A stretch of 64,000 nucleotides of DNA. It comes from Luteimonas rhizosphaericola. GTDB lineage: Bacteria > Pseudomonadota > Gammaproteobacteria > Xanthomonadales > Xanthomonadaceae. The DNA lies in assembly GCF_029888045.1 (NCBI RefSeq), contig NZ_JARXRN010000028.1, positions 1 to 64,000 on the forward strand, given 5' to 3'. Shown here one piece after another: positions 56,953 to 64,000 of this stretch. How positions within the stretch are numbered: position 1 is the first letter of the stretch; each line of letters begins with the position of its first letter. The notes under the pieces were generated by a model. It was not told the origin of the DNA and ran no database searches. It saw nothing but the letters and a program-made list of their open reading frames with translations. The position numbers and the translations under genes were made by a program.

Positions 56953-57714
56953 TCAGTACGGGAATGCAGCGGAATTGAAGAACCGGGCCAGCCAGCCCAT
57001 CGCGTTCGAACGTGCCAGCGTGCCGCGGCCTCCGTAGAGGATCTGGGCTTCGCCGACGCGGTCGGACGTGACGCGGTTGTCGGGACCGATATCGGCAACG
57101 CGTACCAGCCCTTGAATCTGGACCAGCTCATCGCCCTGGTTCAGGCGCATCTGCTTCTGCCCGGCTACCCGCAAGTTGCCGTTGCCCAGGTCCTCGACCA
57201 CGCTCACGGTGATGTCGCCGGCCAGCTGGTTGCTCTGGGCGCTGTCGCCGGCGCCGGCGAAGTCGCGCGAGCCCTCGATCTCGGCCTGCAGCAGCGGGCG
57301 GCCGTTGTAGGTGACCGACTGCCCGAACAGGGTGGGCGCGGCCATGCCGACGCCGCTGTCCTTGGTGACCGAGGTGCGGGCGTTGGTCTTGGCGGTAGTG
57401 TTCTCCACCAGCACGATGGTCAGCAGGTCGCCGACGCCGCGCGCCTTGCTGTCCTGGAACAGGCGCAGGCCGCGCTGGGGACCGGCGGCCGTCGCGCTGG
57501 CGTAGATCGAGCCGCCGCCGTCGCCGCTGGCCGCCACCGTCATCGGCGCGGCCGCCGGATAGCCCGGCTGCGCCGCGGCCGCGTAGGCGGGTGCCGGGTA
57601 ACCGGGCGCGTAGCCCGGCGCGCCGGCGGGCGCGGCGAACGGGCGCGCATCGCCCACCACCGTGGCGCAGCCGGTGAGGGCCAGCGCGAGGCCAATGCTC
57701 AGGAACGCTTTCAT
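56953..57714 (-). CDS. flgH: Flagellar L-ring lipoprotein FlgH
   Basis: An outer-membrane L-ring subunit, 253 residues. ATG 57714 gives [19 protein letters not shown] with a lipobox LTGC; a GTG at 57726 overlapping the flgG stop is an alternative. A Tyr/Pro/Ala/Gly-rich stretch (about 25-60, repeats of PGY and PA) follows the lipid cysteine and makes it longer than E. coli FlgH (232). The core [18 protein letters not shown] and C-terminal GWLARFF are conserved. Confidence 0.95.
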   Translation of the reverse strand: MKAFLSIGLALALTGCATVVGDARPFAAPAGAPGYAPGYPAPAYAAAAQPGYPAAAPMTVAASGDGGGSIYASATAAGPQRGLRLFQDSKARGVGDLLTIVLVENTTAKTNARTSVTKDSGVGMAAPTLFGQSVTYNGRPLLQAEIEGSRDFAGAGDSAQSNQLAGDITVSVVEDLGNGNLRVAGQKQMRLNQGDELVQIQGLVRVADIGPDNRVTSDRVGEAQILYGGRGTLARSNAMGWLARFFNSAAFPY

Positions 57715-57722
57715 CGGCGTGC

Positions 57723-58508
57723 TCACAGTTTGTTGTTAAGGTAGGCGAGCATCGAATCGATGGTCGTGATCGCCTTGGCGTTGGTTTCGTACGCGCGCTG
57801 GGTCTCGATCATCGACACCAGCTCCTGCACGACGTTGACGTTCGAGCCTTCCAGCGAGCCCTGGACCAGCAGGCCCATGCCGTTCTCGCCGGGCGCGCCG
57901 CTCTGCGCCGGGCCGCTGGCGCCGGTCTCGATGTAGAGGTTCTCGCCCTTGGCCTGGAGGCCGGCGGGATTGACGAAGTCGGCGATGGTGAGCGCACCGA
58001 CCTGCACCGCCTCGGCCTGGCCGGCGAGCTGTACGCTCACGGTGCCGTCGGCGCCGATGGTCACCGCCTGCGCGCCTTCGGGTAGCTGCAGGCCGGGCTG
58101 GATCGGGAAGCCGGAGTTGTTCACCAGCTCGCCCTGGGCGTTGATCTGGAAGCTGCCGTCGCGGGTGTAGGCGGTGCTGCCGTCGGGCATCAGCACTTCG
58201 AAGAAGCCGCGGCCGTTGATTGCCACGTCCAGCGCGCCACCGGTCTGGCCGAGGCTGCCCTGGGCGAATTCCTTCGAGGTCGCGGCCACGCGCACGCCGG
58301 TGCCGACCGACAGGCCGGTGGGCAGGGTGGTCTGTTCCGAGGTCGCGCCGCCGGGCTGGCGGGTGGTCTGGTACAGCAGGTCCTCGAAGCTGGCGCGGTC
58401 GCGCTTGAAGCCGGTGGTGTTGGTGTTGGCGAGGTTGTTGGAGATGACCGCCATGCGCGTCTGCTGCGCGTCGAGGCCGGTCTTGGCGATCCATAGAGCC
58501 TGGGTCAT
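57723..58508 (-). CDS. flgG: Distal rod protein FlgG
   Basis: A 261-residue rod protein starting [19 protein letters not shown]. Conserved [24 protein letters not shown] and C-terminal [27 protein letters not shown] are seen. It is 25 bases after flgF and 8 before flgH. Confidence 0.97.
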   Translation of the reverse strand: MTQALWIAKTGLDAQQTRMAVISNNLANTNTTGFKRDRASFEDLLYQTTRQPGGATSEQTTLPTGLSVGTGVRVAATSKEFAQGSLGQTGGALDVAINGRGFFEVLMPDGSTAYTRDGSFQINAQGELVNNSGFPIQPGLQLPEGAQAVTIGADGTVSVQLAGQAEAVQVGALTIADFVNPAGLQAKGENLYIETGASGPAQSGAPGENGMGLLVQGSLEGSNVNVVQELVSMIETQRAYETNAKAITTIDSMLAYLNNKL

Positions 58509-58533
58509 GGCGGGTTGCTCCGGTGGGCGCGCG

Positions 58534-59280
58534 TCAGCGCGAGGACAGCAGGGTGTTGGCCGCGCGGGCGGTCTCGTCACCGCTGTGCAAGACGCGTACC
58601 TGCATCTCGAACTGGCGGGCGAGTTCGATCATCGACACCAGGCTGCCGGCGGCGTCGACGTTGCTGCCTTCGCGCACGCCGGCGGTGAGCACGGTGCCGG
58701 CGGCCGGCGCGGGCGGCTGGGTGCCCGGGGCGGGGCGCATCAGCCCGTCCTCGCCGCGGACCATGTCGCGGGTGGCGGCGGCCACCACCTGCAGGCGGCC
58801 GGCTTCGGCCATGGTCGCCATCGGCTGGCCCTGCGGCACCACCGAGACGGTGCCGTCGCCGCCGATCTCGATCGCGTCGCTCGGCGGGATCGCCATCGGC
58901 GCGCCGCCGGCATCGAGCACCTGCAGCCCGCTGGCGGTGGTCAGCAGGCCGTTCTGGTTGAGCTTCAGGTCGCCGGCACGGGTGTAGGCCACCGCGCCGT
59001 TGCGGTCCTGCACCGCCAGCCAGTGGCCGGGCTGCAGGGCGACGTCGAGCGGGTTGCCGGTGGTGGTGAGCGCGCCGGGGGCGTCGCTGACGCCGAGCGT
59101 GCGCTGCACGGTGGCCACGCGCGAGGCGAAGCCCGGGCCCTCGACCGGCGAGGCGACGGTGCCGCTGAGCGTGGCCTGGAAGCCGGTGGTGTCGACGTTG
59201 GCGAGGTTGTGCGAGACCGCGGCCTGGCCGCGCAGGGTGGCGCTGGCGCCGGTCATCGCGATGTAGAGGGACTTGTCCAT
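58534..59280 (-). CDS. flgF: Proximal rod protein FlgF
   Basis: A 248-residue rod protein ([35 protein letters not shown]-terminal [24 protein letters not shown]). It opens the flgFGHIJKL operon behind a sigma-54 site at 59335-59350. Confidence 0.95.
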   Translation of the reverse strand: MDKSLYIAMTGASATLRGQAAVSHNLANVDTTGFQATLSGTVASPVEGPGFASRVATVQRTLGVSDAPGALTTTGNPLDVALQPGHWLAVQDRNGAVAYTRAGDLKLNQNGLLTTASGLQVLDAGGAPMAIPPSDAIEIGGDGTVSVVPQGQPMATMAEAGRLQVVAAATRDMVRGEDGLMRPAPGTQPPAPAAGTVLTAGVREGSNVDAAGSLVSMIELARQFEMQVRVLHSGDETARAANTLLSSR

Positions 59281-59334
59281 GCGGGCCTCGGTGCGGCGGT
59301 CGGTCGGGCGCGTGGCGCCCCGGTCCGGTGTCGC

Positions 59335-59350
59335 TGCAACTGCCGTGCCG
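59335..59350 (-). promoter_or_regulatory. Sigma-54 promoter of flgF operon
   Basis: On the minus strand this is CGGCACGGCAGTTGCA, one base off TGGCAC-N5-TTGCA. It lies in the flgE-flgF gap, with a leader of about 43 bases. Confidence 0.82.
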
Positions 59351-59404
59351 CGGCGGCGTCGCGCCTGCCGTCGCCGCCGGCCGGGGCCGGCGGCGCGGGT
59401 TCGG

Positions 59405-60625
59405 TCAGCGGATGTTGATGACCGTCTGGGTCAGCTGGTCCTGGGCCTGGATCATCTGCGCGTTGGCCTGGAAGTTGCGCTGCGCGGTGATCATGTTCAC
59501 CAGCTGCTCGGTCAGGTTGACGTTCGAGGCCTCCAGCGCGCCGCCCTGGATCTGGCCGAAGGACGCGGTGCCGGCGGCGCCGCGCAGCGCCTGGCCGGAG
59601 CCGAAGGTCTCGGCCCAGGCGTTGTCGCCGATCGGCTGCAGGCCCTGCGGGTTGGCGAAGTTGGTCAGCGCCACCTGTCCCAGCGCGGTGGATTCGCCGT
59701 TGCTGTAGCGGGCGCTGACCACGCCTTCCTCGGAGATCTCGATCGCGCTCAGGCGGCCGGTGGCATGGCCGTCCTGCACCAGCGCCGAGACGCCGAAGCG
59801 GTCGCCGTACTGGGTGGAGCCGTCGAACTCCAGGGTGATGTCCATCGGCCCGGCGCCGCCGGGCGGGGTGAACGTCGGCAGCGGGATCTCGCCGTTGGCC
59901 GGGACGACCAGCTCGCCGGTCTCCGAGTACTGCAGGGTCTGCGGGCCGCCCACGGTGACGCCATCGATCTGGCTGTGCACCTGCCACTCGTTCGGGTTGG
60001 CGGTGCGCACGAAGTACATCGACTGCGAATGCGCCGCGCCCAGCGAGTCGTACACCCGCACCGAGGTGGTGTGGTTGTAGGTTTCCGGGTCGTTCGGGTC
60101 GAACGGCGTGGTGGCCGGCGGCGTGGCATTGCCGGGCAGGTTCAGGCCGACGTCGATCTGGCCGGTGGCGCGCGGCGGCGCGTCGCCGGTGGCCAGGCGC
60201 AGGTCGGACATGCGGCCGGTGTCGAAGCCTTGGCCGCTGGCGTTGGGCAGGAACACCTGCAGCCGCTGCCCGGTCGGGTTGACCACGTAGCCCTCGCGAT
60301 CGGCACCGAAGTTGCCGGCGCGGGTGTACGACAGCCCGGCGCCGCCGGACAGGGTGAAGAAGCCTTCGCCGGTCAGCGCCATGTCCAGCGACTTGCCGGT
60401 GTAGTCGACATTGCCCTGGGCGAACTGCTGGGCCACGCGCTGCAGCCGCGTGCCGGCGCCGATGGCGTTGTTCGACAGGCCGTAGCCGGACACCGCGAAC
60501 ACGTCGCCGAACTCGCCGCGCGAGGCCTTGAAGCCGGCGCTGTTGGCGTTGGCGATGTTGTTGGAGGTGATGTTGAGGTCGGCCGAGGCCGCGTTCATGC
60601 CGCTCAGCGAGATGAGGAAACTCAT
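59405..60625 (-). CDS. flgE: Flagellar hook protein FlgE
   Basis: The 406-residue hook subunit. N-terminus MSFLISLSGMNAASADLN with NNIANANSAGFKASRGEFGDV; C-terminus ASNVNLTEQLVNMITAQRNFQANAQMI. The middle domain contains TTSVRVYDSLGAAHSQSMYFV. It is the last gene of the flgBCDE unit. Confidence 0.97.
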   Translation of the reverse strand: MSFLISLSGMNAASADLNITSNNIANANSAGFKASRGEFGDVFAVSGYGLSNNAIGAGTRLQRVAQQFAQGNVDYTGKSLDMALTGEGFFTLSGGAGLSYTRAGNFGADREGYVVNPTGQRLQVFLPNASGQGFDTGRMSDLRLATGDAPPRATGQIDVGLNLPGNATPPATTPFDPNDPETYNHTTSVRVYDSLGAAHSQSMYFVRTANPNEWQVHSQIDGVTVGGPQTLQYSETGELVVPANGEIPLPTFTPPGGAGPMDITLEFDGSTQYGDRFGVSALVQDGHATGRLSAIEISEEGVVSARYSNGESTALGQVALTNFANPQGLQPIGDNAWAETFGSGQALRGAAGTASFGQIQGGALEASNVNLTEQLVNMITAQRNFQANAQMIQAQDQLTQTVINIR

Positions 60626-60675
60626 GGTGTGCTCCTGGGAAGGTCCGGCGCGCGCGCGGACGGGCGGGCCGGCGG

Positions 60676-61347
60676 TCAGCCGATGCGATGGATCGCGGAG
60701 AGCGGCACTGCGCCCAGGCCCGCGAGGTTGAGGGACAGTCCGGTGGGTTCGATCGTCACGCTGTCCACGCGCGCGCTGGCGCGCACGGCGAGCAGGTCGG
60801 CGTCGACGGCGGACGGATCGCTGCCGCCGGTGACGGCGCGGAAGCTGTAGGTGCCGGCCGCGACCGCGTTGCCGGCCTCGTCGCGCCCGTCCCACTCGAA
60901 CGGGGTGGCGCCGGCGGCGCCGGCCTCCACGGTCATGCGGCGCACGCGGTTGCCATTGGCGTCGACCACGTCCAGCGTCACCGGCCCGGCCGAGCGCGCC
61001 GCGATCTCGCCGCGCAGCCCGGCGCCGGCGGCCAGGTCGACCGATTCGATGCCGACCACCGCCTCGCGGCCTACCAGCGCGGCCGCGCGCAGGGTCTGGT
61101 CGGATTCCATGACGCTGGCCATCGCCGCCATCGCGCCCTGCATCCCCTCGATGCCCTGGACGGTGGAGAACTGCGCCAGCTGGCCGAGGAACTGGTTGTT
61201 GTCCAGCGGCTTGAGCGGATCCTGGTTCTTCATCTGCTCGGTCATCAGGTGCAGGAAGTCGGCCTGGCCCAGCGTGGTGCTGCGCGCGGCCTGCTGCTGG
61301 CCGAGGCCGAGCGAGGCGTAGTCGGTGCCGTTGGCGATCGTGGTCAT
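60676..61347 (-). CDS. flgD: Hook-cap scaffold protein FlgD
   Basis: A 223-residue hook-assembly scaffold. The N-terminal FlgD motif (FLHLMTEQMKNQDPLKPLDNNQFLGQLAQFS in the full protein) is followed by a Tudor/FN3-type C-terminal part (FEWDGRDEAGNAVAAGTYSF). GAGGA precedes the ATG. Gaps are 23 bases from flgC and 50 to flgE. Confidence 0.96.
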   Translation of the reverse strand: MTTIANGTDYASLGLGQQQAARSTTLGQADFLHLMTEQMKNQDPLKPLDNNQFLGQLAQFSTVQGIEGMQGAMAAMASVMESDQTLRAAALVGREAVVGIESVDLAAGAGLRGEIAARSAGPVTLDVVDANGNRVRRMTVEAGAAGATPFEWDGRDEAGNAVAAGTYSFRAVTGGSDPSAVDADLLAVRASARVDSVTIEPTGLSLNLAGLGAVPLSAIHRIG

Positions 61348-61370
61348 CGTGGATCCTCGTGAGGGCGCGC

Positions 61371-61778
61371 TCAGCGGCCCATGTTCAGGGTGGCCATGGC
61401 GAGTTCCTTGGCGCTGTTGAAGACCTCGACGTTGGCCTGGTAGCTGCGCGAGGCGGAGATCAGGTCCACCATCTGCGCCACCGGATCGATGTCGGGCGCG
61501 TAGACGTAGCCTTCGGCGTCGGCCAGCGGATGGCCGGGTTCGTAGCGCTTGAGCGGCTGCGCGGTGCTGTCGTTGACCGCGTCCACGCGCACCCCGGCCA
61601 GCGCCGGGTTGCCGTCGATCGGCGTGGCCGAGAACACCGGCTGCTTGGCGCGGAAGACGTCGTCGGGATTGCCGCTGACCGAGTTGGCGTTGGCCAGGTT
61701 GGAGGCGATGGTGCTCAGGCGCACCGACTGCGCATTCATCGCCGAACCGGCGACGTCGAAGATCGGCAGGTTGCTCAT
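61371..61778 (-). CDS. flgC: Proximal rod protein FlgC
   Basis: A 135-residue rod protein: MSNLPIFDVAGSAMNAQSVR, ASNLANANSVSG, YVYAPDIDPVAQMVDLISASRSYQANVEV. The N-terminus MSNL and size are standard; it lies 22 bases after flgB. Confidence 0.96.
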   Translation of the reverse strand: MSNLPIFDVAGSAMNAQSVRLSTIASNLANANSVSGNPDDVFRAKQPVFSATPIDGNPALAGVRVDAVNDSTAQPLKRYEPGHPLADAEGYVYAPDIDPVAQMVDLISASRSYQANVEVFNSAKELAMATLNMGR

Positions 61779-61800
61779 GGGCGGGCTCCGGTCATGGCGG

Positions 61801-62163
61801 TCACTGGCCGGTGATCGCGGTCAGCATGCCGCGCACCTTCGACTCGACGAACGACATCGAGGCGCGGTATTCGAGCGTGGCCTGGGCGTAGACCGCGTTC
61901 TCGCGATCGCCGTCGACGGTGTTGCCGTCCAGGCTGGGTTGTGACGAGGCGCGGGCGTAGCGGGCGCCTTCCGCGGCGCCGGTGATGGCGTCGCCGCCGG
62001 CCGCGGTGGCCGGGTGCAGCGCCGCCGAGAGCGCGCGGTTGAAGTCCAGGTCCACGGCCTTGTAGCCGGGGGTGTCGGCATTGGCGATGTTCGCGCTGAG
62101 CAGCTGCAGGCGCTGCTCGCGCAGGGCGAGCGCGGTGCCGTGGATGCCAAGGAAGTTGGACAT
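61801..62163 (-). CDS. flgB: Proximal rod protein FlgB
   Basis: A 120-residue rod protein: MSNFLGIHGTALALREQRLQ, SANIANADTPGYKAVDLDF, and C-terminal ENAVYAQATLEYRASMSFVESKVRGML. It is the first gene of flgBCDE, about 26 bases from the predicted sigma-54-dependent start. Confidence 0.96.
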   Translation of the reverse strand: MSNFLGIHGTALALREQRLQLLSANIANADTPGYKAVDLDFNRALSAALHPATAAGGDAITGAAEGARYARASSQPSLDGNTVDGDRENAVYAQATLEYRASMSFVESKVRGMLTAITGQ

Positions 62164-62200
62164 GGGCCCTCCGTGGGGCGGAATACGCCCGGGAAGGCAG

Positions 62201-62215
62201 GCAAGCGGTGTGCCA
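62201..62215 (-). promoter_or_regulatory. Sigma-54 promoter of flgBCDE
   Basis: On the minus strand this is TGGCACACCGCTTGC, a perfect TGGCAC-N5-TTGC match, 38-52 bases before ATG 62163. Confidence 0.88.
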
Positions 62216-62475
62216 GCGCGGCGGTTGCGGGGGTGTTGCAGCCGCCGCGTGCGGCCGGGCGGCCGGGCGGTCGCAAGGTCGGGGCGGCATGGACACCCGG
62301 CGAGGCTGCCTGGCGAACCGGTCCGGATGCGCGCTGGCGTCCGCCCCGCAGGATCGGACCGCCCGGGACGCCGCGCCCTGACTCACCGTCCGTGTGTCCT
62401 CAAGCGCCTCGCAAGGCGTTGAAACGACTGGACTTGTCCTCCGCCGCCGGGCACGCGGCCCGCGAACCCTGCCCG
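62216..62475. other. Upstream region of flgB, no gene seen
   Basis: The gap between cheV and the flgB promoter shows no recognisable gene. FleQ-type enhancer sites would be expected here, but no motif could be named from sequence alone. Confidence 0.55.
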
Positions 62476-63396
62476 CTAGGCCAGCGCGCTCACCCGGGCC
62501 GAGACCCGCTGCGCCAGTTCGCGCTCGGAGTACTTGGGCACGAAGTCGTCCGCGCCCACGCGTTCGACCATCGCCTGGTTGAACACGCCCGACAGCGAGG
62601 TGTGCAGCAGCACGAACAGGCCGCGCAGGGCGGGGTCGCGACGGATTTCCGTCGTCAGGGTGTAGCCGTCCATCGCCGGCATCTCGATGTCGGAAATGAC
62701 CATCGCGTAGCGGTTGCCGGGCGGCTCGCCGTTGCGCACCAGCGCCTGCAGGTGGTCCAGGGCCTGGCGCCCGTCGGACAGCAGCACCGCTTCGAGCCCG
62801 AGCTGTTCGAGCACGGTGCGGATCTGGTTGCGGGCCACGCGCGAGTCGTCCACCACCAGCACTTCGCGCGGCCCGCCGCCGGAGGGCAGGGCCGCGATGG
62901 TGCCCAGGTCGCTGCCGCGCGGGGCCGATTCGGCCAGCACGCTTTCCACGTCGATCAGCTGGATCAGCTCGCCCTGGTGGCGGGCGACGCCGGTGAGGTA
63001 GTGGCTGTCGCCGCCCAGGTCCGGCGGCGGCTGGATGTGTTCGACCGCGATGTTCACGATCCGGTCCACGCCGGCCACCAGGAAGCCCTGGACGGAGCGG
63101 TTGAACTCGGTGACCACCAGGTAATGCGGCTCGCCCGCGTCTTCGCCGTCGTGCCCGATCGCGCGCGCCAGGTCCAGCACCGGCACGCTGCGGCCGCGCA
63201 CGTCGGCCGCGCCGGCGAAGGCGTGGGGCAGTTGCGGCAGGGTGAACAGCGGCGGCCGCTGCAGCACTTCCTTGACCTTGAACACGTTGACGCCAAAAAG
63301 CTGACGGCTGCCCAGCCGGAACAGCAGCAGCGCCAGCCGGTTGTGGCCGGCCAGCCGGGTGCGCTGGTCGATACGGTCAAGCAGGTCCTGGCTCAT
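62476..63396 (-). CDS. cheV: Chemotaxis coupling/response protein CheV
   Basis: A 306-residue fusion of a CheW-like domain (about 1-155, FRLGSRQLFGVNVFKVKEVL) and a receiver (about 170-300, EVLVVDDSRVARNQI, AMVISDIEMPAMDGYTL with the phospho-acceptor Asp, and Lys in DDFVPKYSE). CheV couples receptors to CheA and tunes adaptation through phosphorylation. ATG 63396 (MSQDLLDRIDQRTRLAGHN) has no ribosome-binding site and lies only eight bases from a FliA-type -10 box. It precedes flgB as in many gammaproteobacteria. Confidence 0.95.
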   Translation of the reverse strand: MSQDLLDRIDQRTRLAGHNRLALLLFRLGSRQLFGVNVFKVKEVLQRPPLFTLPQLPHAFAGAADVRGRSVPVLDLARAIGHDGEDAGEPHYLVVTEFNRSVQGFLVAGVDRIVNIAVEHIQPPPDLGGDSHYLTGVARHQGELIQLIDVESVLAESAPRGSDLGTIAALPSGGGPREVLVVDDSRVARNQIRTVLEQLGLEAVLLSDGRQALDHLQALVRNGEPPGNRYAMVISDIEMPAMDGYTLTTEIRRDPALRGLFVLLHTSLSGVFNQAMVERVGADDFVPKYSERELAQRVSARVSALA

Positions 63397-63404
63397 GGAG
63401 CAGT

Positions 63405-63431
63405 GTGTCGGCCGCGATCGGCGGATCTTGA
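63405..63431 (-). promoter_or_regulatory. Sigma-28 (FliA) promoter of cheV
   Basis: On the minus strand this is TCAA-N15-GCCGACAC. The -10 box ends eight bases before the ATG, so the transcript would have a leader of about 2-4 bases. Confidence 0.65.
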
Positions 63432-64000
63432 GGGGTTCGGTTCGCTGCTCCCGACACTCGAGCTTCTCTCTCTGCACCGAAGCCCGCCACGGGCTTCGGA
63501 TTGACGCCCCGCCCTGCTGGCCGGGTACCGCTTTTCCCTCGGTCAGCGCCGCTTCGCGGTCCGGCCCGGCGCAGCGCGCCGGGCGTTCGCGTGGATGCGC
63601 GGCATGCCGTGCAAACCATCCACGCTTACCCTGCCCTGACTCGGGCGCGCGCCATCCATGGCGCGCTTGGCGCGGCACCCGGCCAGCAGGGCGGGGCTCG
63701 TCGGCCCTCGCCGCCTGCCGCGGGCGGCGAGATGCCTGGCACAGTGTCGGCACATCCGGACCTGTGCTGGCTCATCCTCGCGAGCGGGAGCCGGAAGACC
63801 GGAAGCAATTGACGGTCGGCTGGGTCTTCGCGTCAGAAGCCTGCCGAAACGTATGGCCCAGCGCCTTGATGCTCCCGCTGCCCCGTGCGCTTTCAGAGGG
63901 AAGGCTGCGACTTTGTCACTGACAGGGTCACGGATGTTGATGGCGCGGGGCGCTGCCGAGCACTGTGTTCCAACGACCCGATCCCGAGGCCTCGATAGCC
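63432..64000. other. Right-end segment without a recognisable gene
   Basis: Several open frames exist on both strands, as expected at this GC content, but none gives a convincing protein. In related clusters flgA and flgM lie beyond cheV; neither is recognised here. The last 100 or so bases are slightly less GC-rich and could belong to a gene that continues outside. Confidence 0.5.

Noticed and set aside
63341-63922. Plus-strand open frame at the right end
   Set aside because: It overlaps the start and promoter of cheV and encodes Ala/Arg/Pro-rich sequence with no family likeness.

Overview
The window is a very GC-rich chromosomal segment that is almost entirely one flagellar and chemotaxis supercluster. 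Gene content and order point to a gammaproteobacterium of the Xanthomonadaceae (Lysobacter/Luteimonas/Xanthomonas relatives) with polar flagellation. The evidence is FlhF/FlhG, a FleQ-type master regulator beside rpoN, CheZ, MotCD next to ParA- and ParP-like genes, and dispersed REP elements. I infer the taxon from layout; nothing in the window proves the genus.

Layout from left to right (minus strand unless stated). 1-10810: a receptor island with three related MCPs (the first cut by the window edge), an OprO/P-type porin, an Aer-like PAS receptor and cheW. 11028-12821 (+): the MotA/MotB stator pair, diverging from cheW. 12930-13992: a tandem array of inverted REP pairs. 14052-26622: chemotaxis and regulatory genes, in transcription order flhF, flhG, fliA, cheY, cheZ, cheA, motC, motD, parA, parP, then STAS, cheY-like and a second cheA. 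26865-27918: a second REP array. 27924-35578: fliLMNOPQR-flhBA (switch and export gate). 35776-36074: a third REP cluster. 36086-42843: fliEFGHIJK (basal body and export ATPase). 42927-47022: fleQ, a single-domain receiver, rpoN and a LuxR-type regulator. 47105-51226: a PilZ-like gene, fliT-like, fliS, fliD and fliC. 51383-62163: flgBCDEFGHIJKL. 62476-63396: cheV. No gene could be recognised in the last 600 bases.

The promoters are readable. Eight sites match sigma-28 (FliA) as TNNA-N15-GCCG(T/A)(T/C)AN, all with exactly 15 bases between the boxes. They precede mcp1, mcp2, the porin, cheW-aer, motA, STAS-cheY-cheA, fliC and cheV. Five sites match sigma-54 as NGGCNC-N5-TTGC, before flgB, flgF, fliE, fliL and flhF. 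This fits the tiered scheme RpoN/FleQ, then basal body and hook plus FliA, then filament, motors and chemotaxis, all encoded within the window. flgM, flgA, cheR and cheB were not seen.

The most unusual points are: a REP element read in frame inside the FlgI signal peptide; three REP arrays with different periods (about 205, 354 and 153 bases) between flagellar operons; a FliA-type promoter in front of a porin; a separate FliA-type promoter for a STAS-CheY-CheA module whose STAS protein lacks the usual Ser/Thr; a nearly leaderless cheV; and an apparently mosaic first MCP.
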